NCBI GenBank assembly: GCA_040753875.1
Contig: JBFMDV010000002.1
Span: forward strand, 55,552-119,551
From: Candidatus Zixiibacteriota bacterium
GTDB lineage: Bacteria > Zixibacteria > MSB-5A5 > GN15 > FEB-12
DNA: 64,000 nt
Direction of reading: 5' to 3'
The position numbers and the translations under genes were made by a program. Shown piece after piece: positions 1 through 15,762 of the stretch. The notes beneath the pieces were generated by a model. The model was not told where the DNA came from, made no database searches, and worked only from the letters and a program-made list of their open reading frames with translations. Within the stretch, counting starts at the first letter, position 1, and every line of letters starts with the position of its first letter.

Positions 1-51
1 GCCGCCAAAGCCAAGCTCGAAGAGGTTGGCGGGACTGTCGAGATCAAGTAG
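1..51 (+). CDS. rplL: 50S ribosomal protein L7/L12, C-terminal end (partial)
   Basis: The window opens inside this gene: 16 codons ending KLEEVGGTVEIK and a TAG stop, the usual C-terminus of the L7/L12 stalk protein. L7/L12 dimers on L10 recruit translation factors such as EF-Tu and EF-G. Its position directly before rpoB is the standard rplJL-rpoBC order. Only the tail is visible, so length and start cannot be judged. Confidence 0.93.
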   Translation, partial: AAKAKLEEVGGTVEIK

Positions 52-69
52 TCTTGTTGATAACGCCGC

Positions 70-93
70 GCCGGGAACCAACCGGTTCCCGGC
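70..93 (+). promoter_or_regulatory. Stem-loop in the rplL-rpoB intergenic leader
   Basis: A perfect 10-bp stem (70-79 with 84-93) closes the loop AACC. No T-tract follows, so it is not a canonical terminator. In other bacteria the rplL-rpoB gap holds an attenuator and an RNase processing site that set the ratio of L7/L12 to polymerase subunits. A similar role here is inference. I see nothing else definite between 52 and 320 apart from the rpoB ribosome binding site near 307-313. Confidence 0.55.
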
Positions 94-320
94 CGGTTGT
101 ACAGCACGAGAGCGAAGGTAGTTACAATTTCCCGGTTTGTTGTTTTTGTGATGGTTGATTGACTGCATGAACTGGCTCCCCTGATGGCGTGACCGCCGGG
201 GAGACTCATGAAATAAATGGCAGGATCACCAGTCGTTTCGAACATAGTGCGAATGGCGTCAGCCCGGAGCGGGAATGCCCTGCTTGGCGCGGGCGTTCTG
301 TATTGTAGGAGGGTTCTGTC

Positions 321-4088
<3,768 letters not shown>

Positions 4089-4154
4089 GGTCCATGGGTG
4101 GTGTCGGCGCTGTCGGATGGCGGCGGCGCCGCACAGGAGTTAGAGGAGTAAGCC

Positions 4155-7100
4155 ATGGTCGATATGTTGAGAGCCCAAGGGCAGCAAAAGAAGCCGTCCG
4201 ATTTCGCGGCGATTCAGATACAGATCGCCTCGCCGGAGACTATTCTATCGTGGTCCTATGGTGAGGTGACCAAGCCGGAGACCATCAATTACCGGTCGTT
4301 CAAACCGGAGCGCGATGGTTTGTTCTGCGAGCGCATTTTCGGTCCGGTCAAGGACTGGGAATGCAACTGCGGCAAATACAAGCGGATCCGCTTCCGCGGC
4401 ATCGTGTGCGATCGCTGCGGTGTCGAGGTTACACAGTCCAAAGTGCGTCGCGAGCGGATGGGGCATATCGAGCTGGCGGTCCCGGTCTCGCACATATGGT
4501 ACTTCAAGTCGCTTCCCTCCCGTATCGGCCACATGCTTGACCTCTCTATTCGTGAACTGGAGAAAATCCTTTATTACGAGGCATATATCGTCATCGACCC
4601 GGGCAACACGTCATTTGACCTGGGGGGTGTGATTTCCGAAGAAGAGTTCCAGGAACTGGAAGAGGCCGGCAAGCAGTTCGATGCCCGCATGGGCGCCGAC
4701 GCCATCCGCGAACTGCTCAGGCGTATCGACATGGAAGAAATGGTCGCCACGCTGCGCGCGCAGATCAAAGTGGAGACCTCGGCTCAGCGCAAGAAAGACC
4801 TGCTCAAAAGGCTCCGCATATTCGAGGCCTTTCGTCAGTCGAACAACCGTCCGGAATGGATGATCATGAGCATCATCCCGGTGATCCCGCCGGACCTTCG
4901 CCCGCTGGTGCCGCTCGAGGGAGGCCGGTTCGCCACCTCCGACTTGAACGATCTGTATCGCCGGGTCATCAACCGTAACAACCGGTTGAAGAAACTGATC
5001 GACATTCAGGCGCCCGAAGTCATCCTGCGCAACGAAAAGCGCATGCTGCAGGAAGCGGTCGACGCCCTGTTCGACAACGGACGCCGTACGCATTCGGTGC
5101 GCGGGGATTCCAAGCGGCCGCTCAAGTCGCTCTCCGACCTGCTTAAAGGGAAGCAGGGACGGTTCCGCCAGAACCTGCTCGGTAAACGCGTCGACTATTC
5201 CGGGCGCTCCGTGATCGTCGTCGGGCCCGAGTTGAAGTTGCACCAGTGCGGTCTCCCCAAGAACATGGCCCTCGAGCTGTTCAAGCCGTTCATCATTATG
5301 AAGCTTGAAGAGAAGGGGTACGTGCAAACTGTCAAATCGGCCAAGAAATTGGTGGAAAAAGAACGTCCGGAAGTGTGGGATATTCTCGAGGAAATTATCG
5401 AAGATCATCCCGTGATGCTCAACCGTGCCCCTACGCTGCACCGTCTCGGTATTCAGGCATTCTACCCGGTGCTCGTGGAAGGCAAGGCGATTCGGCTGCA
5501 TCCGCTCGTCTGTGCGGCGTTCAACGCCGACTTCGACGGTGACCAGATGGCCGTGCATGTGCCGCTGTCATTCGAGGCGCAGCTTGAAGCTCAGGTGCTG
5601 ATGCTTTCCACGCACAACATTCTGGTGCCGTCATCCGGTCGGCCGATCGCCGTGCCGAACCAGGATATTGTGATCGGCTGTTACTACCTGACCAAGAGCC
5701 GCAAGGACGCGAAAGGCGAAGGGATGCACTTCATGAATCCCGAAGAAGCGCTTTTTGCCTACGATGCAGGTCAGGTGACTCTGCATTCGCTTATCAATGT
5801 CCGCCTTGACGGTCAGATGATTCAGACGACCTGTGGGCGACTCAAGTTTAACGCCATCCTTCCCAAGCAGATGGCCTATTACAACGAAACGACGTCAAAA
5901 GGCAAACTCGAAGAGATCGTCAGCCGGTCCTATTGGCTGTACGGTCAGAACGAGACCGTGGCTCTGCTGGACAGGATGAAGCAGACCGGTTTCGAGTGGG
6001 CCACCAAAGCCGGCGTCACCATCTCCATCGACGACCTGCTGATTCCCGAGGAAAAGGAGAATCTCATCGAGGCGGCGCAGAAGGAAGTGGCCAAGATCCA
6101 CAAACGCTACGAGCGAGGTGTGATAACCAGCGGCGAACGGTACAACCAGGTGATCGACACCTGGACCCGCACGACTGCCGAGGTCGGCGAGGTGATGTTC
6201 ACCAACCTGGCGGCGCAGAACCAGGGGTTCAACCCTGTCTTCATGATGGCGGACTCGGGCGCGCGCGGCTCGAAAGAGCAGATACGCCAGTTGGCAGGCA
6301 TGCGTGGCCTGATGGCCAAGCCGATGAAGAAAATGACTGGTGTGGTTGGTGAAATTATCGAAACCCCCGTTATTTCCAACTTCCGCGAAGGCCTCAGCGT
6401 ACAGGAGTACTTCATTTCCACGCACGGCGCCCGCAAGGGGTTGGCCGATACGGCGCTGAAGACTGCCGATGCCGGCTACCTGACCCGTCGTCTGGTCGAC
6501 GTGGCGCAGGACGTGATCGTGCGCAGTGAGGACTGCGGCACCATTCTGGGTCTTGACGTCGCCACCCTGAAAGAAGGCGAGGAAGTTATCGAGTCGCTGC
6601 GCGACCGTATTCTCGGTCGTACGGCGCTCGACGACGTGTACGATCCGATCAGCGAGAATCTGATCGTTGCATCGGGCGATGAGATCAAGGAAGCGGAATC
6701 GATAGCCATCGAAGAAGCCGGAATCGAATCGGTCCGTATCCGTTCCGTGCTCACCTGCGAGGCCAAGTACGGTGTCTGTGCCAAGTGCTACGGTCGTAAC
6801 CTTGCCACGATGCGGATGGTGGATATCGGCGAGGCAGTTGGTGTGATCGCCGCACAATCGATCGGCGAGCCGGGTACCCAGCTCACGCTGCGGACCTTCC
6901 ACATCGGCGGGACCGCTGCGCGCATCGCCGAGCAGTCACAGGTAGAGACCAAGTACGACGGCATCATCAAGCTCCAGGATATCCGCCTTATCGACCGTGC
7001 TGACAGTACTGCCGTGATCGTCAGCCGCGAAGGGGTCGGCGAAGCGCATATTGTCGACGATCGCGGACGAGTGCGTACCCGTCTCAAAGTCCCGTATGCC

Positions 7101-8255
7101 GCACATCTCCTGGTCAAAGACGGCCAGACGGTCAAGCGGGGGGACATCATTTATGAGTGGGATCCGTACACGGGTGCGATCGTCACGGAACGCGCCGGCA
7201 AGATCCGATACAAAGACCTTGTCAAGGATACCACGTTCCGTGAGGAGATCGATGACCAGACCGGTCTGATGCAGCGTAAAGTGGTCGAACATCGTGACAA
7301 GACTCTGTTCCCCACGATTGTTGTGGAGGACGACAATGGCAAGACGGTCGGCAGCTATCGCATACCGACGGAAGCGCAATTGCAGATCCATGACGGTCAA
7401 GAGGTGTATGCCGGTGACGTGCTTGTCAAAATGCCGCGCATGATTGCAAAATCGCGCGATATCACCGGCGGTCTGCCGCGCGTTGCTGAGTTGTTCGAGG
7501 CCCGCCGTCCCCATGACCCGGCCGTCATATCCGAGGTCGACGGCACCGTGGAGTTCGGCAAAATCGTCCGCGGACAACAGCAGATCATCGTCAAAGGGGA
7601 ACAGGACGAAGTCAAAGAGTACCTGGTCCCACACGGCAAACACCTGATGGTTCACGACGGCGACTTTGTCCGTGCCGGTGACCGTTTGTGCGAAGGGTCG
7701 GTTGACCCTCACGACATCCTCAAGATTCTTGGCGTCTACGAGGTGCAGCGGTACCTGGTGAATGAGATTCAGGAAGTATACCGTCTGCAAGGAGTGAAGA
7801 TCAACGACAAGCACATCGAAGTCATTGTCCGCCAGATGCTTCAGAAGATCATGGTGGACCGCCCGGGGGAGACCAGCTTCCTTGAAGGTGAGAAGGTTGA
7901 CAAGATCAAGTTTGTCGAAGAAAACTCGCGGGTGATTGCAGAGGGTGGCGAACCGGCCACCGCCGAACCGTTGCTTCTGGGTATCACCAGAGCGTCGCTG
8001 TCCACCGAGTCATTCATCTCGGCAGCATCGTTCCAGGAGACCACCAGGGTGCTTACCGAGGCGGCCATTGCCGGCAAGGTGGATTACCTGTTGGGTCTTA
8101 AAGAGAACGTGATCATCGGTCACCTGATTCCGGCCGGCACCGGCATCGAGCGGTACCGCGAAATCAAGGTCGAGCACGATGAGTTGCCACCGGTAGAAGT
8201 AAGCGAGAAGACAACAGAGACTACCGTGGCGGACATTTTCAAAGAAAACGCTTGA
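4155..8255 (+). CDS. rpoC: DNA-directed RNA polymerase subunit beta prime
   Basis: This is the catalytic beta prime subunit, 1366 residues. The first zinc site is near residues 70-88 (CNCG...CDRCG). The absolutely conserved NADFDGD at 457-463 holds the three aspartates that bind the catalytic magnesium. A second zinc site uses cysteines around 794, 868, 875 and 878 (CGTILGLD, then [11 protein letters not shown]). I see no large lineage-specific insert. The ATG start follows a GAGGAG ribosome binding site. A 73-bp gap separates it from rpsL, so the beta operon runs directly into the str operon. Confidence 0.99.
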   Translation: MVDMLRAQGQQKKPSDFAAIQIQIASPETILSWSYGEVTKPETINYRSFKPERDGLFCERIFGPVKDWECNCGKYKRIRFRGIVCDRCGVEVTQSKVRRERMGHIELAVPVSHIWYFKSLPSRIGHMLDLSIRELEKILYYEAYIVIDPGNTSFDLGGVISEEEFQELEEAGKQFDARMGADAIRELLRRIDMEEMVATLRAQIKVETSAQRKKDLLKRLRIFEAFRQSNNRPEWMIMSIIPVIPPDLRPLVPLEGGRFATSDLNDLYRRVINRNNRLKKLIDIQAPEVILRNEKRMLQEAVDALFDNGRRTHSVRGDSKRPLKSLSDLLKGKQGRFRQNLLGKRVDYSGRSVIVVGPELKLHQCGLPKNMALELFKPFIIMKLEEKGYVQTVKSAKKLVEKERPEVWDILEEIIEDHPVMLNRAPTLHRLGIQAFYPVLVEGKAIRLHPLVCAAFNADFDGDQMAVHVPLSFEAQLEAQVLMLSTHNILVPSSGRPIAVPNQDIVIGCYYLTKSRKDAKGEGMHFMNPEEALFAYDAGQVTLHSLINVRLDGQMIQTTCGRLKFNAILPKQMAYYNETTSKGKLEEIVSRSYWLYGQNETVALLDRMKQTGFEWATKAGVTISIDDLLIPEEKENLIEAAQKEVAKIHKRYERGVITSGERYNQVIDTWTRTTAEVGEVMFTNLAAQNQGFNPVFMMADSGARGSKEQIRQLAGMRGLMAKPMKKMTGVVGEIIETPVISNFREGLSVQEYFISTHGARKGLADTALKTADAGYLTRRLVDVAQDVIVRSEDCGTILGLDVATLKEGEEVIESLRDRILGRTALDDVYDPISENLIVASGDEIKEAESIAIEEAGIESVRIRSVLTCEAKYGVCAKCYGRNLATMRMVDIGEAVGVIAAQSIGEPGTQLTLRTFHIGGTAARIAEQSQVETKYDGIIKLQDIRLIDRADSTAVIVSREGVGEAHIVDDRGRVRTRLKVPYAAHLLVKDGQTVKRGDIIYEWDPYTGAIVTERAGKIRYKDLVKDTTFREEIDDQTGLMQRKVVEHRDKTLFPTIVVEDDNGKTVGSYRIPTEAQLQIHDGQEVYAGDVLVKMPRMIAKSRDITGGLPRVAELFEARRPHDPAVISEVDGTVEFGKIVRGQQQIIVKGEQDEVKEYLVPHGKHLMVHDGDFVRAGDRLCEGSVDPHDILKILGVYEVQRYLVNEIQEVYRLQGVKINDKHIEVIVRQMLQKIMVDRPGETSFLEGEKVDKIKFVEENSRVIAEGGEPATAEPLLLGITRASLSTESFISAASFQETTRVLTEAAIAGKVDYLLGLKENVIIGHLIPAGTGIERYREIKVEHDELPPVEVSEKTTETTVADIFKENA

Positions 8256-8328
8256 CAGTTACGCTCGTGCCGGTAAATTGCGAGTCTCTTTTTGAGGATT
8301 TTGGAAAGTAACGTATATCGGAGTAGAT

Positions 8329-8703
8329 TTGCCGACTATTAACCAACTAATCCGTATTGGACGGACGCAGGTAGTTGAAAAAACGAAGACCCCGGCGCTG
8401 GGCTCGTCGCCGCAGAAACGCGGTGTCTGCACGCGCGTGTACACCTCCACGCCCAAGAAGCCGAACTCGGCTCTGCGCAAGGTCGCGCGTGTCCGTCTGA
8501 CCAATCAGATGGAAGTGACCGCCTACATCCCGGGTGAAGGGCACAACCTTCAGGAACACTCCATCGTGCTGATTCGCGGCGGCCGTGTGAAAGATCTGCC
8601 GGGTGTGCGGTACCATATCATTCGCGGTACCATGGACACGTCCGGCGTGAATGATCGCAAACGGGGTCGCTCCAAATACGGCGCCAAGAGACCAAAGTCG
8701 TAA
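8329..8703 (+). CDS. rpsL: 30S ribosomal protein S12
   Basis: S12 is part of the decoding centre; 124 residues is standard. I chose the TTG at 8329, preceded by a GGAG, because it gives the typical beginning [12 protein letters not shown]. The PKKPNS loop keeps the lysine whose change gives streptomycin resistance elsewhere, and [12 protein letters not shown] holds the second resistance site, so the sequence looks wild type. It is the first gene of the str operon, 13 bp from rpsG. Confidence 0.98.
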   Translation: MPTINQLIRIGRTQVVEKTKTPALGSSPQKRGVCTRVYTSTPKKPNSALRKVARVRLTNQMEVTAYIPGEGHNLQEHSIVLIRGGRVKDLPGVRYHIIRGTMDTSGVNDRKRGRSKYGAKRPKS

Positions 8704-8716
8704 AGGGTGATGACAG

Positions 8717-9187
8717 ATGCCTCGAAGAGGGACAATTTCGGAACGAGGGATACAGCCGGACTACAAGTACGGCGACCGGGTCATTTCGCAGTTCGTCGCC
8801 TGCCTCATGAAGCGTGGCAAGCGCTCGACCGCGGAGGGGATCATGTACTCGGCCCTCGATATGCTGGAAAAGAAATCCGGTCAAGGCGGACTGGATATGT
8901 TTCATAAGGCGATGAACAACGTCAAGCCGGTGCTGGAAGTTCGCTCGCGGCGGGTTGGCGGCGCCACCTATCAGGTGCCCGTCGAAGTCCGCCCCGACCG
9001 TCGTACCGCGCTGGCCATACGCTGGCTGATATCGTATTCGCAGGCTCGCGGCGAGAAGTCCATGGCCGAACGACTGGCTAGCGAGTTCTTCTCAGCGGCC
9101 AATAACGAAGGCGCTTCGATCAAAAAGAAGGAGGATACCCATAAGATGGCCGAGGCCAATAAGGCCTTCGCCCACTTCAAATGGTAA
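8717..9187 (+). CDS. rpsG: 30S ribosomal protein S7
   Basis: S7 starts assembly of the 30S head and lines the E-site. It has 156 residues, beginning [20 protein letters not shown] and ending KAFAHFKW, as in most bacteria. It follows rpsL by 13 bp. The 198-bp gap to fusA is the longest in this block after the rplL-rpoB gap; I could not find a convincing promoter or terminator there. Confidence 0.98.
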   Translation: MPRRGTISERGIQPDYKYGDRVISQFVACLMKRGKRSTAEGIMYSALDMLEKKSGQGGLDMFHKAMNNVKPVLEVRSRRVGGATYQVPVEVRPDRRTALAIRWLISYSQARGEKSMAERLASEFFSAANNEGASIKKKEDTHKMAEANKAFAHFKW

Positions 9188-9385
9188 GATTTGCTCTCAC
9201 CGGAAAGCGTTTGACGTATTCCAACGGGACACCAAATCAACTCCGAGGGTAATTTGCGCGCCAAGTTAAAATAACGAGAAGCTGTTTCACCGGCCCTTCC
9301 CACCCTGCTGATTGGAAAGCTCCGGCGGCTCACTTCTCTGGTGATGTCACAGTCGAGATAGAGGAAGATCAGTCAGGGATTTTTT

Positions 9386-11464
9386 ATGCCCAGTAACACC
9401 GACCTGCAAAAGGTCAGAAACATCGGTATCATGGCGCACATCGACGCCGGAAAGACCACCACCACGGAGCGTATCCTGTTCTATACGGGCAAGACGCACC
9501 GCCTGGGGGAGGTACATGACGGCGCGGCGATCATGGACTGGATGGAGCAGGAAAAGGAGCGCGGCATCACGATCACGTCGGCCGCCACGACCTGCTTGTG
9601 GGACGGGCATACCATCAATATCATCGATACTCCCGGCCATGTCGATTTCACGGTCGAGGTCGAGCGTTCGCTGCGCGTCCTGGACGGCGCGGTGGCGCTG
9701 TTCTGTGCGGTCGGCGGGGTCGAGCCGCAGTCCGAGACGGTGTGGCGCCAGGCCGACAAGTACAACGTCCCGCGCGTCGCTTACATCAACAAGATGGATC
9801 GCGTCGGAGCCAATTTTGCCAACACGCTCAAGGAAATGAATGAGCGGCTGTCAGGCAATTGCGTGCCGATTGCCATTCCGGCCGGCGAAGGGGAGATGTT
9901 CAGCGGCGTTGTCGATTTGGTCACCATGAAATTCCGCGTCTACCATGAAGAATCGCAGGGGATGCAGTACGAGGACCTGGAAGTCCCGCACGACCTGCAG
10001 AGCATAACGCACGAGTACCGCGAGAAGATGCTTGAAGCGGTGGCTGATTTCGACGACCATCTGCTCGAGCAGTTCCTGCACGACCAGCCGATCGATCCGT
10101 CGCAGGTGATCTCCGCGGTTCGTAAGGCGACCATTGCATCGAAAATGGTGCCGGTGATTTGTGGGTCATCATTCAAGAATAAGGGTGTCCAGAAGCTGCT
10201 CGACACCATCGTCGAATTCCTGCCGTCACCACTCGACAAGCCGCCGGTCAAGGGACATTCGGTCGACAACTCCGAGAAGATCATCGAGCGGAAAGTAAGC
10301 ATCGAAGAGCCGGCCTCGGCGCTGGCATTCAAGATCATGACGGACCCGTATGTTGGCCGTCTTACGTATTTGCGTGTGTATTCCGGCACCATTAAGGCCG
10401 GCTCCTATCTGTATAACCCAATCAGCGGGATCAAGGAGCGGGTCGCTCGTCTGCTTCGCATGCATTCCAACAAGCGTGAAGATATTCAAGAGGCCTACGC
10501 AGGTGACATTATCGCCGCTATCGGTTTGCGCAAGACCACTACCGGCGATACGCTGTGCGATCTGAAGCACCCGATCATTCTCGAGCGGATGTCGTTCCCG
10601 GAGCCGGTGGTCATGGTCTCCATCGAGCCCAAGACGAAGGCGGACCAGGACAAGCTGACCGATGCGCTTCTGAAGCTCTCTGAGGAAGACCCCACCTTTC
10701 AGGTGCGCCAGGACGAAGAAACCGGGCAGACGATCATCAGCGGCATGGGGGAACTGCATCTTGAGATACTGGTGGATCGTCTGATGCGCGAGTTCGGTGT
10801 TGGCGCCTCCGTTGGTCGTCCGTCAGTCGCCTACAAAGAGACCATCACGCGTGACGTGGAATGCGAGGGGAAATTTGTCCGACAGAGCGGTGGCCGCGGC
10901 CAGTACGGGCATGTGGTCATGCGCATGCGCCCAACTGCGGATGGCGCCGAGTTCCATTTCGAAAACAAGATCGTTGGCGGCGTCGTGCCGCGTGAGTATA
11001 TTGCGGCGATTGAGAAGGGCATCAAGGAGGCCATGACCAACGGCGTCCTGGCCGGCTATCCGGTGACCGGCGTGCATTGCCAGGTAATCGATGGCTCGTA
11101 TCACGAAGTGGATTCGAGCGAGTTGGCGTTTAAGGTGGCCGGGTCCATGGCGTTTCAGGATGGCGCCAAGAAGGCGGGACCGATTATTCTCGAGCCCATC
11201 ATGGATGTGGAAGTGGTGGTACCGGAGGCGTACATGGGCTCGGTGGTGGGCGATCTCAATTCCCGTCGGGGCAAGATCAACGGTATGGTGCCTCGGAACG
11301 ATGTTCAGGTGATCGCCGTGGCGGTCCCGTTGTCGGAAATGTTCGGCTATGCCAACACGCTGCGGAACATTTCGCAGGGACGCGCGGTGTTTACGATGCA
11401 ATTCTCGCGGTACGCTCCGGTCCCGACCGAAGTATCGAAGAAGATGTTGGAAAACGTTGCATAA
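9386..11464 (+). CDS. fusA: Elongation factor G
   Basis: EF-G is the GTPase that drives translocation; 692 residues is the usual bacterial length. The GTPase motifs are [15 protein letters not shown] near residue 17, DTPGHVDF near 82 and NKMDRVGAN near 136. Domain V ends with [20 protein letters not shown]. The position in rpsL-rpsG-fusA-tuf marks it as the translational EF-G rather than an EF-G2 paralogue. The ATG start at 9386 lies behind an A/T-rich stretch with only a weak ribosome binding site (CAGGGA). Confidence 0.98.
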   Translation: MPSNTDLQKVRNIGIMAHIDAGKTTTTERILFYTGKTHRLGEVHDGAAIMDWMEQEKERGITITSAATTCLWDGHTINIIDTPGHVDFTVEVERSLRVLDGAVALFCAVGGVEPQSETVWRQADKYNVPRVAYINKMDRVGANFANTLKEMNERLSGNCVPIAIPAGEGEMFSGVVDLVTMKFRVYHEESQGMQYEDLEVPHDLQSITHEYREKMLEAVADFDDHLLEQFLHDQPIDPSQVISAVRKATIASKMVPVICGSSFKNKGVQKLLDTIVEFLPSPLDKPPVKGHSVDNSEKIIERKVSIEEPASALAFKIMTDPYVGRLTYLRVYSGTIKAGSYLYNPISGIKERVARLLRMHSNKREDIQEAYAGDIIAAIGLRKTTTGDTLCDLKHPIILERMSFPEPVVMVSIEPKTKADQDKLTDALLKLSEEDPTFQVRQDEETGQTIISGMGELHLEILVDRLMREFGVGASVGRPSVAYKETITRDVECEGKFVRQSGGRGQYGHVVMRMRPTADGAEFHFENKIVGGVVPREYIAAIEKGIKEAMTNGVLAGYPVTGVHCQVIDGSYHEVDSSELAFKVAGSMAFQDGAKKAGPIILEPIMDVEVVVPEAYMGSVVGDLNSRRGKINGMVPRNDVQVIAVAVPLSEMFGYANTLRNISQGRAVFTMQFSRYAPVPTEVSKKMLENVA

Positions 11465-11491
11465 GTGAGATAACGAGAGAGAGATCCGGCG

Positions 11492-12700
11492 ATGGCAAAA
11501 GAGAAGTTCATACGGAAGAAGCCGCATGTGAATGTGGGGACGATAGGTCACGTGGATCATGGGAAGACGACGTTGACGGCGGCGATCACGATGGTGATGA
11601 ACAAGTTGACGGGGAGTGCGATCCGGACGTTTGATTCGATAGATAATGCGCCGGAGGAGCGGGAGCGTGGGATCACGATAGCGACGGCGCACGTGGAGTA
11701 CGAGTCGGGGAAGCGACATTATGCGCATGTGGACTGTCCGGGTCACGCTGATTACGTGAAGAACATGATCACGGGGGCGGCGCAGATGGACGGAGCGATC
11801 CTGGTGGTGAGTGCGGCGGATGGCCCGATGCCGCAGACGCGGGAGCACATTTTGCTGGCTCGTCAGGTGGGGGTGCCGTACATCATCGTGTTTTTGAACA
11901 AGGTGGACATGGTGGATGACCCGGAGTTGCTGGATCTGGTGGAGCTTGAGGTGAGGGATTTGTTGACGACGTACCAGTTCCCCGGGGATGATATACCGAT
12001 CATACGTGGGTCGGCGTTGCAGGCGATGGTGGCGGGAGCGACGGGGACGTTCAATCCGCAGGATGCGGTGTTCAAGCCGATTTTGGATTTGGTGGAGGCG
12101 TGCGACACGTACATCCCGGAGCCGAAGCGAGAGATAGACAAGCCGTTTTTGATGCCGGTGGAGGATGTATTTTCGATCACGGGTCGTGGGACGGTGGGGA
12201 CGGGTCGTGTGGAGCGTGGGGTGATCAAGCAGGGACAGGAGGTGGAGGTAGTGGGGATACGGGAGACGCGGAAGACGGTGGTGACGGGGGTGGAGATGTT
12301 CCGGAAGTTGTTGGATGAGGCGCAGGCGGGTGATAATGTGGGGTTGTTGCTGCGTGGGGTGGACAAGGATGATCTGGAGCGAGGGATGGTGTTGGCGGCG
12401 CCGGGGAGTATCACGCCGCACAAGAAGTTTAAGGCGGAGGTGTACGTGTTGACGAAAGAGGAGGGGGGTCGTCACACGCCGTTTTTCAACGGGTACCGGC
12501 CGCAGTTTTATTTTCGGACGACGGATGTGACGGGGGTGGTGCAGTTGCCGTCGGGGGTGGAGATGACGATGCCTGGGGACAATGTGACGATGGAGATCGA
12601 GTTGATCACGCCGATAGCGATGGAGAAGGAGCTGCGGTTCGCCATCCGTGAGGGTGGGCGGACCATCGGCGCCGGCGTCATCCACGAGATCCTGGAATAA
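11492..12700 (+). CDS. tuf: Elongation factor Tu
   Basis: EF-Tu is the GTPase that delivers aminoacyl-tRNA. It has 402 residues with [18 protein letters not shown] and NKVDMVDD, and domains II and III complete. The coding sequence is odd. From about 11520 to 12640 threonine is almost always ACG, valine GTG, and glycine very often GGG, with many TTG leucines and ATA isoleucines. The last 20 codons return to the C-ending style of the neighbouring genes. The protein itself looks normal. Gene conversion with a second tuf copy elsewhere is one possible explanation. It is followed 17 bp later by rpsJ. Confidence 0.98.
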   Translation: MAKEKFIRKKPHVNVGTIGHVDHGKTTLTAAITMVMNKLTGSAIRTFDSIDNAPEERERGITIATAHVEYESGKRHYAHVDCPGHADYVKNMITGAAQMDGAILVVSAADGPMPQTREHILLARQVGVPYIIVFLNKVDMVDDPELLDLVELEVRDLLTTYQFPGDDIPIIRGSALQAMVAGATGTFNPQDAVFKPILDLVEACDTYIPEPKREIDKPFLMPVEDVFSITGRGTVGTGRVERGVIKQGQEVEVVGIRETRKTVVTGVEMFRKLLDEAQAGDNVGLLLRGVDKDDLERGMVLAAPGSITPHKKFKAEVYVLTKEEGGRHTPFFNGYRPQFYFRTTDVTGVVQLPSGVEMTMPGDNVTMEIELITPIAMEKELRFAIREGGRTIGAGVIHEILE

Positions 12701-12717
12701 GGCGGCGAAGGACAATT

Positions 12718-13026
<309 letters not shown>

Positions 13027-13037
13027 CGGGTTGGCGT

Positions 13038-13664
13038 ATGAAAGAGATACTGGGAAAGAAGATCGGTATGACCCGTCTGTTCAAGGAAACGGGTGAGTCC
13101 ATTCCGGTGACGGTCATCGAGGCCGGGCCGTGTCCGGTCGTGGCTAAACTGGCCGCCGATAAGCACGGGCGTACTGGTTACCAGGTCGGATTCGGTGCTC
13201 GCCGGGCCAAACTGGTCAACAAACCGCTGACCGGACATTTCGCCAAAGCGAACGTGACACCCACACAGTTCCTTCGCAAGATCCGCTTCGATGAGAGCGA
13301 CCTGCCGATTGGTACCGTGCTGAAAGCGGACATGTTCAAAGAAGGTGAAGTAGTCGATGTCACCGGCATTTCGCGCGGACTTGGCTTTCAGGGCACGATG
13401 AAACTGCACCATTTCGGCGGCGGCCCCAAGACGCACGGCCAGTCCGATCGGTGGCGCGCGCCGGGTTCGGTAGGCTCTTCGTCGTACCCCTCGAGAGTAT
13501 TCAAAGGGATGAAGATGGCCGGCAAGATGGGCAAGAATCAAGTGACGGTGTTGAATCTCAGCGTGGTGAAGATCATTCCGGATCAGAATCTGATTTTGGT
13601 GGACGGCCCGGTGCCGGGCCATCGGGGAACGCTGGTCAAGGTGCGGCTCTCGAACCGCAAGTAG
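13038..13664 (+). CDS. rplC: 50S ribosomal protein L3
   Basis: L3 is an early-assembling 50S protein whose long loop reaches toward the peptidyl transferase centre. It has 208 residues, starting [15 protein letters not shown]. The loop region has [17 protein letters not shown], including the glutamine that is N5-methylated by PrmB in other bacteria. It ends [10 protein letters not shown]. The gene fits its usual place between rpsJ and rplD. Confidence 0.98.
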   Translation: MKEILGKKIGMTRLFKETGESIPVTVIEAGPCPVVAKLAADKHGRTGYQVGFGARRAKLVNKPLTGHFAKANVTPTQFLRKIRFDESDLPIGTVLKADMFKEGEVVDVTGISRGLGFQGTMKLHHFGGGPKTHGQSDRWRAPGSVGSSSYPSRVFKGMKMAGKMGKNQVTVLNLSVVKIIPDQNLILVDGPVPGHRGTLVKVRLSNRK

Positions 13665-13679
13665 CAGTGAGCACGAGCG

Positions 13680-14303
13680 ATGAATGTGAAAGTATACAAC
13701 CAGGAAGGCGTGGAGGTCGGCTCGGTCGAGCTCAAACCGGAACTGTTCGGTGTTGAGCCCAACGAGGCCGTGGTCCACCAGTACGTGGTCACTTATCTGG
13801 CCAATCAGCGTCAGGGGACACATCAGACCAAGACCCGCAAAGAGGTCCGTGGTGGCGGCAAGAAGCCGTTCAAGCAAAAAGGGACCGGTCAGGCCCGTAT
13901 GGGGACCACCCGCTCTCCGCTGAGACGCGGCGGCGGGACCATCTTTGGTCCGCATCCCCGGGATTATTCCGCCAAGGTGCCGCGCCAGATGAAGCGCCTG
14001 GCTCTTCAGTCGGTCTTTTCGGACAAGGCACGCAAAGAGTGCATCAAGGTGCTCGACAAGATCGAAATGTCCGAAGCCAAGACTAAGGCAGTTGTGGGCA
14101 TGCTGACCAAACTGGCCGTCGCGGGCAAGAAGTGCCTCATTCTCGATGAAGGCAAAAACGAGACGGTGCAGTTGTCCTGCCGTAATCTGTCGAAGGTCAC
14201 GTATCAGCGGGCTTCGCTCGCCAACGGATACGAAGTGTTGAATGCGGATTATGTGATATTCACGAAGGCCGGACTGGCCAAGGCTGAGGAGGTGTTCGCA
14301 TGA
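13680..14303 (+). CDS. rplD: 50S ribosomal protein L4
   Basis: L4 lines the polypeptide exit tunnel and in some bacteria represses its own S10 operon. It has 207 residues, beginning [18 protein letters not shown]. The tunnel-loop block [19 protein letters not shown] is intact, so there is no obvious macrolide-resistance change. Its stop overlaps the start of rplW by 4 bp (ATGA), which suggests translational coupling. Confidence 0.98.
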   Translation: MNVKVYNQEGVEVGSVELKPELFGVEPNEAVVHQYVVTYLANQRQGTHQTKTRKEVRGGGKKPFKQKGTGQARMGTTRSPLRRGGGTIFGPHPRDYSAKVPRQMKRLALQSVFSDKARKECIKVLDKIEMSEAKTKAVVGMLTKLAVAGKKCLILDEGKNETVQLSCRNLSKVTYQRASLANGYEVLNADYVIFTKAGLAKAEEVFA

Positions 14304-14593
14304 GTTTCGACCCGCGCTCAGTGATTCGAACGCATATCACAACCGAACGTACGACCGCCCTTCGCGCCAGGAATCGCGAGTACGTGTTCGAGGTTGACAA
14401 ACGTGCGACCAAGTTCACGATCAAGCTGGCGGTGGAAAAGGCATTCAACGTCAAGGTGGAAACGGTCCGCACGATGACCATGCCCGGCAAGGTGAAACGG
14501 TTGGGTCGGTTCGAGGGAAAAACGTCGACCTGGAAGAAGGCTGTCGTTCGCCTCAAAAAGGACCAGGCGATCACGATGTTCGAGAACGTGTAG
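14300..14593 (+). CDS. rplW: 50S ribosomal protein L23
   Basis: L23 sits at the tunnel exit and is the docking site for trigger factor and the signal recognition particle. It has 97 residues with the usual core [19 protein letters not shown] and the basic loop [13 protein letters not shown]. It overlaps rplD by 4 bp and precedes rplB by 14 bp. An upstream GAGGAGG (about 14286-14292) serves as ribosome binding site inside rplD. Confidence 0.97.
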   Translation: MSFDPRSVIRTHITTERTTALRARNREYVFEVDKRATKFTIKLAVEKAFNVKVETVRTMTMPGKVKRLGRFEGKTSTWKKAVVRLKKDQAITMFENV

Positions 14594-14607
14594 GTGGTGC
14601 AGTAATA

Positions 14608-15441
14608 ATGGGTATCAAACGATTTCGTCCGGTCACGCCGTCGATGCGGTTCCGCACGGTGGCCTCGTTCGAGGAGATAACATCCGCCGTGCCGGAAGCC
14701 TCGCTTCTGGAGCCGCTGCGGAAATCCGGCGGCCGAAACAACAAAGGACGCGTGACGGCGTACTGCCGCGGCGGCGGCCACAAGCGGCACTACCGCGTGG
14801 TGGATTTCAAACGCGACAAGCGCGAGATCCCGGCCCGCGTGGCCTCGGTCGAATACGATCCGAATCGCTCGGCCCGCATCGCCCTTCTGCACTATGCCGA
14901 TGGCGAAAAGCGATATATTGTCGCGCCGATGGACTTGAAAGTCGGCGACACGATCATGGCAGGAGACAGTGCGGAGATAAAAGTCGGCAATGCCATGCCG
15001 CTGGCCCGCATGCCGCTTGGCACCAACGCGTACAATGTCGAAATGCGCCCCGGTAAAGGAGGCCAGTTCGCACGTTCCGCGGGCTCGTTTGTCCAGGTGG
15101 TGGCGCGCGAAGCCGGTAAGGTGATTCTCAAGATGCCCTCGGGAGAGATGAGATATGTCCCGGCTATTTGCTACGGCACGATTGGACAGGTATCCAATCC
15201 GGATCACAAGAACCTGACGTGGGGGAAGGCGGGCGCGTCGCGCTGGCGTGGTGTCCGGCCCTCTGTCCGCGGCGTGGCCATGAACCCGATCGACCATCCG
15301 ATGGGCGGCGGCGAAGGGCGTAGTTCGGGAGGCCGACACCCCTGCACACCGTGGGGAAAGAAGACTAAAGGCCTCAAGACACGCAGCAAGCGGAAATCGC
15401 TGAAGCACCTGGTGGAAGATCGCAGGAAGAAGAAAGTCTGA
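14608..15441 (+). CDS. rplB: 50S ribosomal protein L2
   Basis: L2 is needed for subunit joining and peptidyl transfer. It has 277 residues, the standard length. It begins [18 protein letters not shown] and carries [20 protein letters not shown] and the C-terminal [20 protein letters not shown] block, which contains the histidine long implicated near the peptidyl transferase centre. The gene is in the expected order, 14 bp after rplW and 15 bp before rpsS. Confidence 0.98.
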   Translation: MGIKRFRPVTPSMRFRTVASFEEITSAVPEASLLEPLRKSGGRNNKGRVTAYCRGGGHKRHYRVVDFKRDKREIPARVASVEYDPNRSARIALLHYADGEKRYIVAPMDLKVGDTIMAGDSAEIKVGNAMPLARMPLGTNAYNVEMRPGKGGQFARSAGSFVQVVAREAGKVILKMPSGEMRYVPAICYGTIGQVSNPDHKNLTWGKAGASRWRGVRPSVRGVAMNPIDHPMGGGEGRSSGGRHPCTPWGKKTKGLKTRSKRKSLKHLVEDRRKKKV

Positions 15442-15456
15442 GCACGGAGATAGGCT

Positions 15457-15759
15457 ATGCCCCGCTCTTTGAAAAAAGGTCCGTTCATTGACCCCACGCT
15501 GCTGAAAAAAGTCGAAGACGCTAATCGCAGCGGCGACAAGAAGGTCATCAAGACCTGGTCGCGTCGCTCGACGATCAGTCCCGAATTCGTGGGGAACACC
15601 TTTGCCGTGCACAACGGCAACAAATTCATCCCCATCTACGTGACCGAGAACATGGTCGGGCACAAGCTGGGCGAGTTTGCGCCGACCCGCACGTTCCGCG
15701 GCCACAGCGGCAAACTGGTCGAACGCACGTCAACTGTCAAGGGTCAGCCACAGGGGTAA
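15457..15759 (+). CDS. rpsS: 30S ribosomal protein S19
   Basis: S19 forms a complex with S13 in the 30S head. It has 100 residues, a few more than the common 88-95, with [20 protein letters not shown] at the start and the conserved [20 protein letters not shown] block. The C-terminus is slightly extended ([14 protein letters not shown]). Only 3 bp separate its stop from the rplV start. Confidence 0.98.
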   Translation: MPRSLKKGPFIDPTLLKKVEDANRSGDKKVIKTWSRRSTISPEFVGNTFAVHNGNKFIPIYVTENMVGHKLGEFAPTRTFRGHSGKLVERTSTVKGQPQG

Positions 15760-15762
15760 GAT

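Noticed and set aside
9211..9239. Promoter before fusA
   Set aside because: TTGACG at 9211 is good but the box 17 bp later is AAATCA; no acceptable -10 is present.
10823..12715. A 630-codon open frame on the minus strand across fusA and tuf
   Set aside because: It is antisense to two unmistakable genes and has a low-complexity His/Arg/Leu-rich product. The G-ending codons of tuf remove stops on the other strand.
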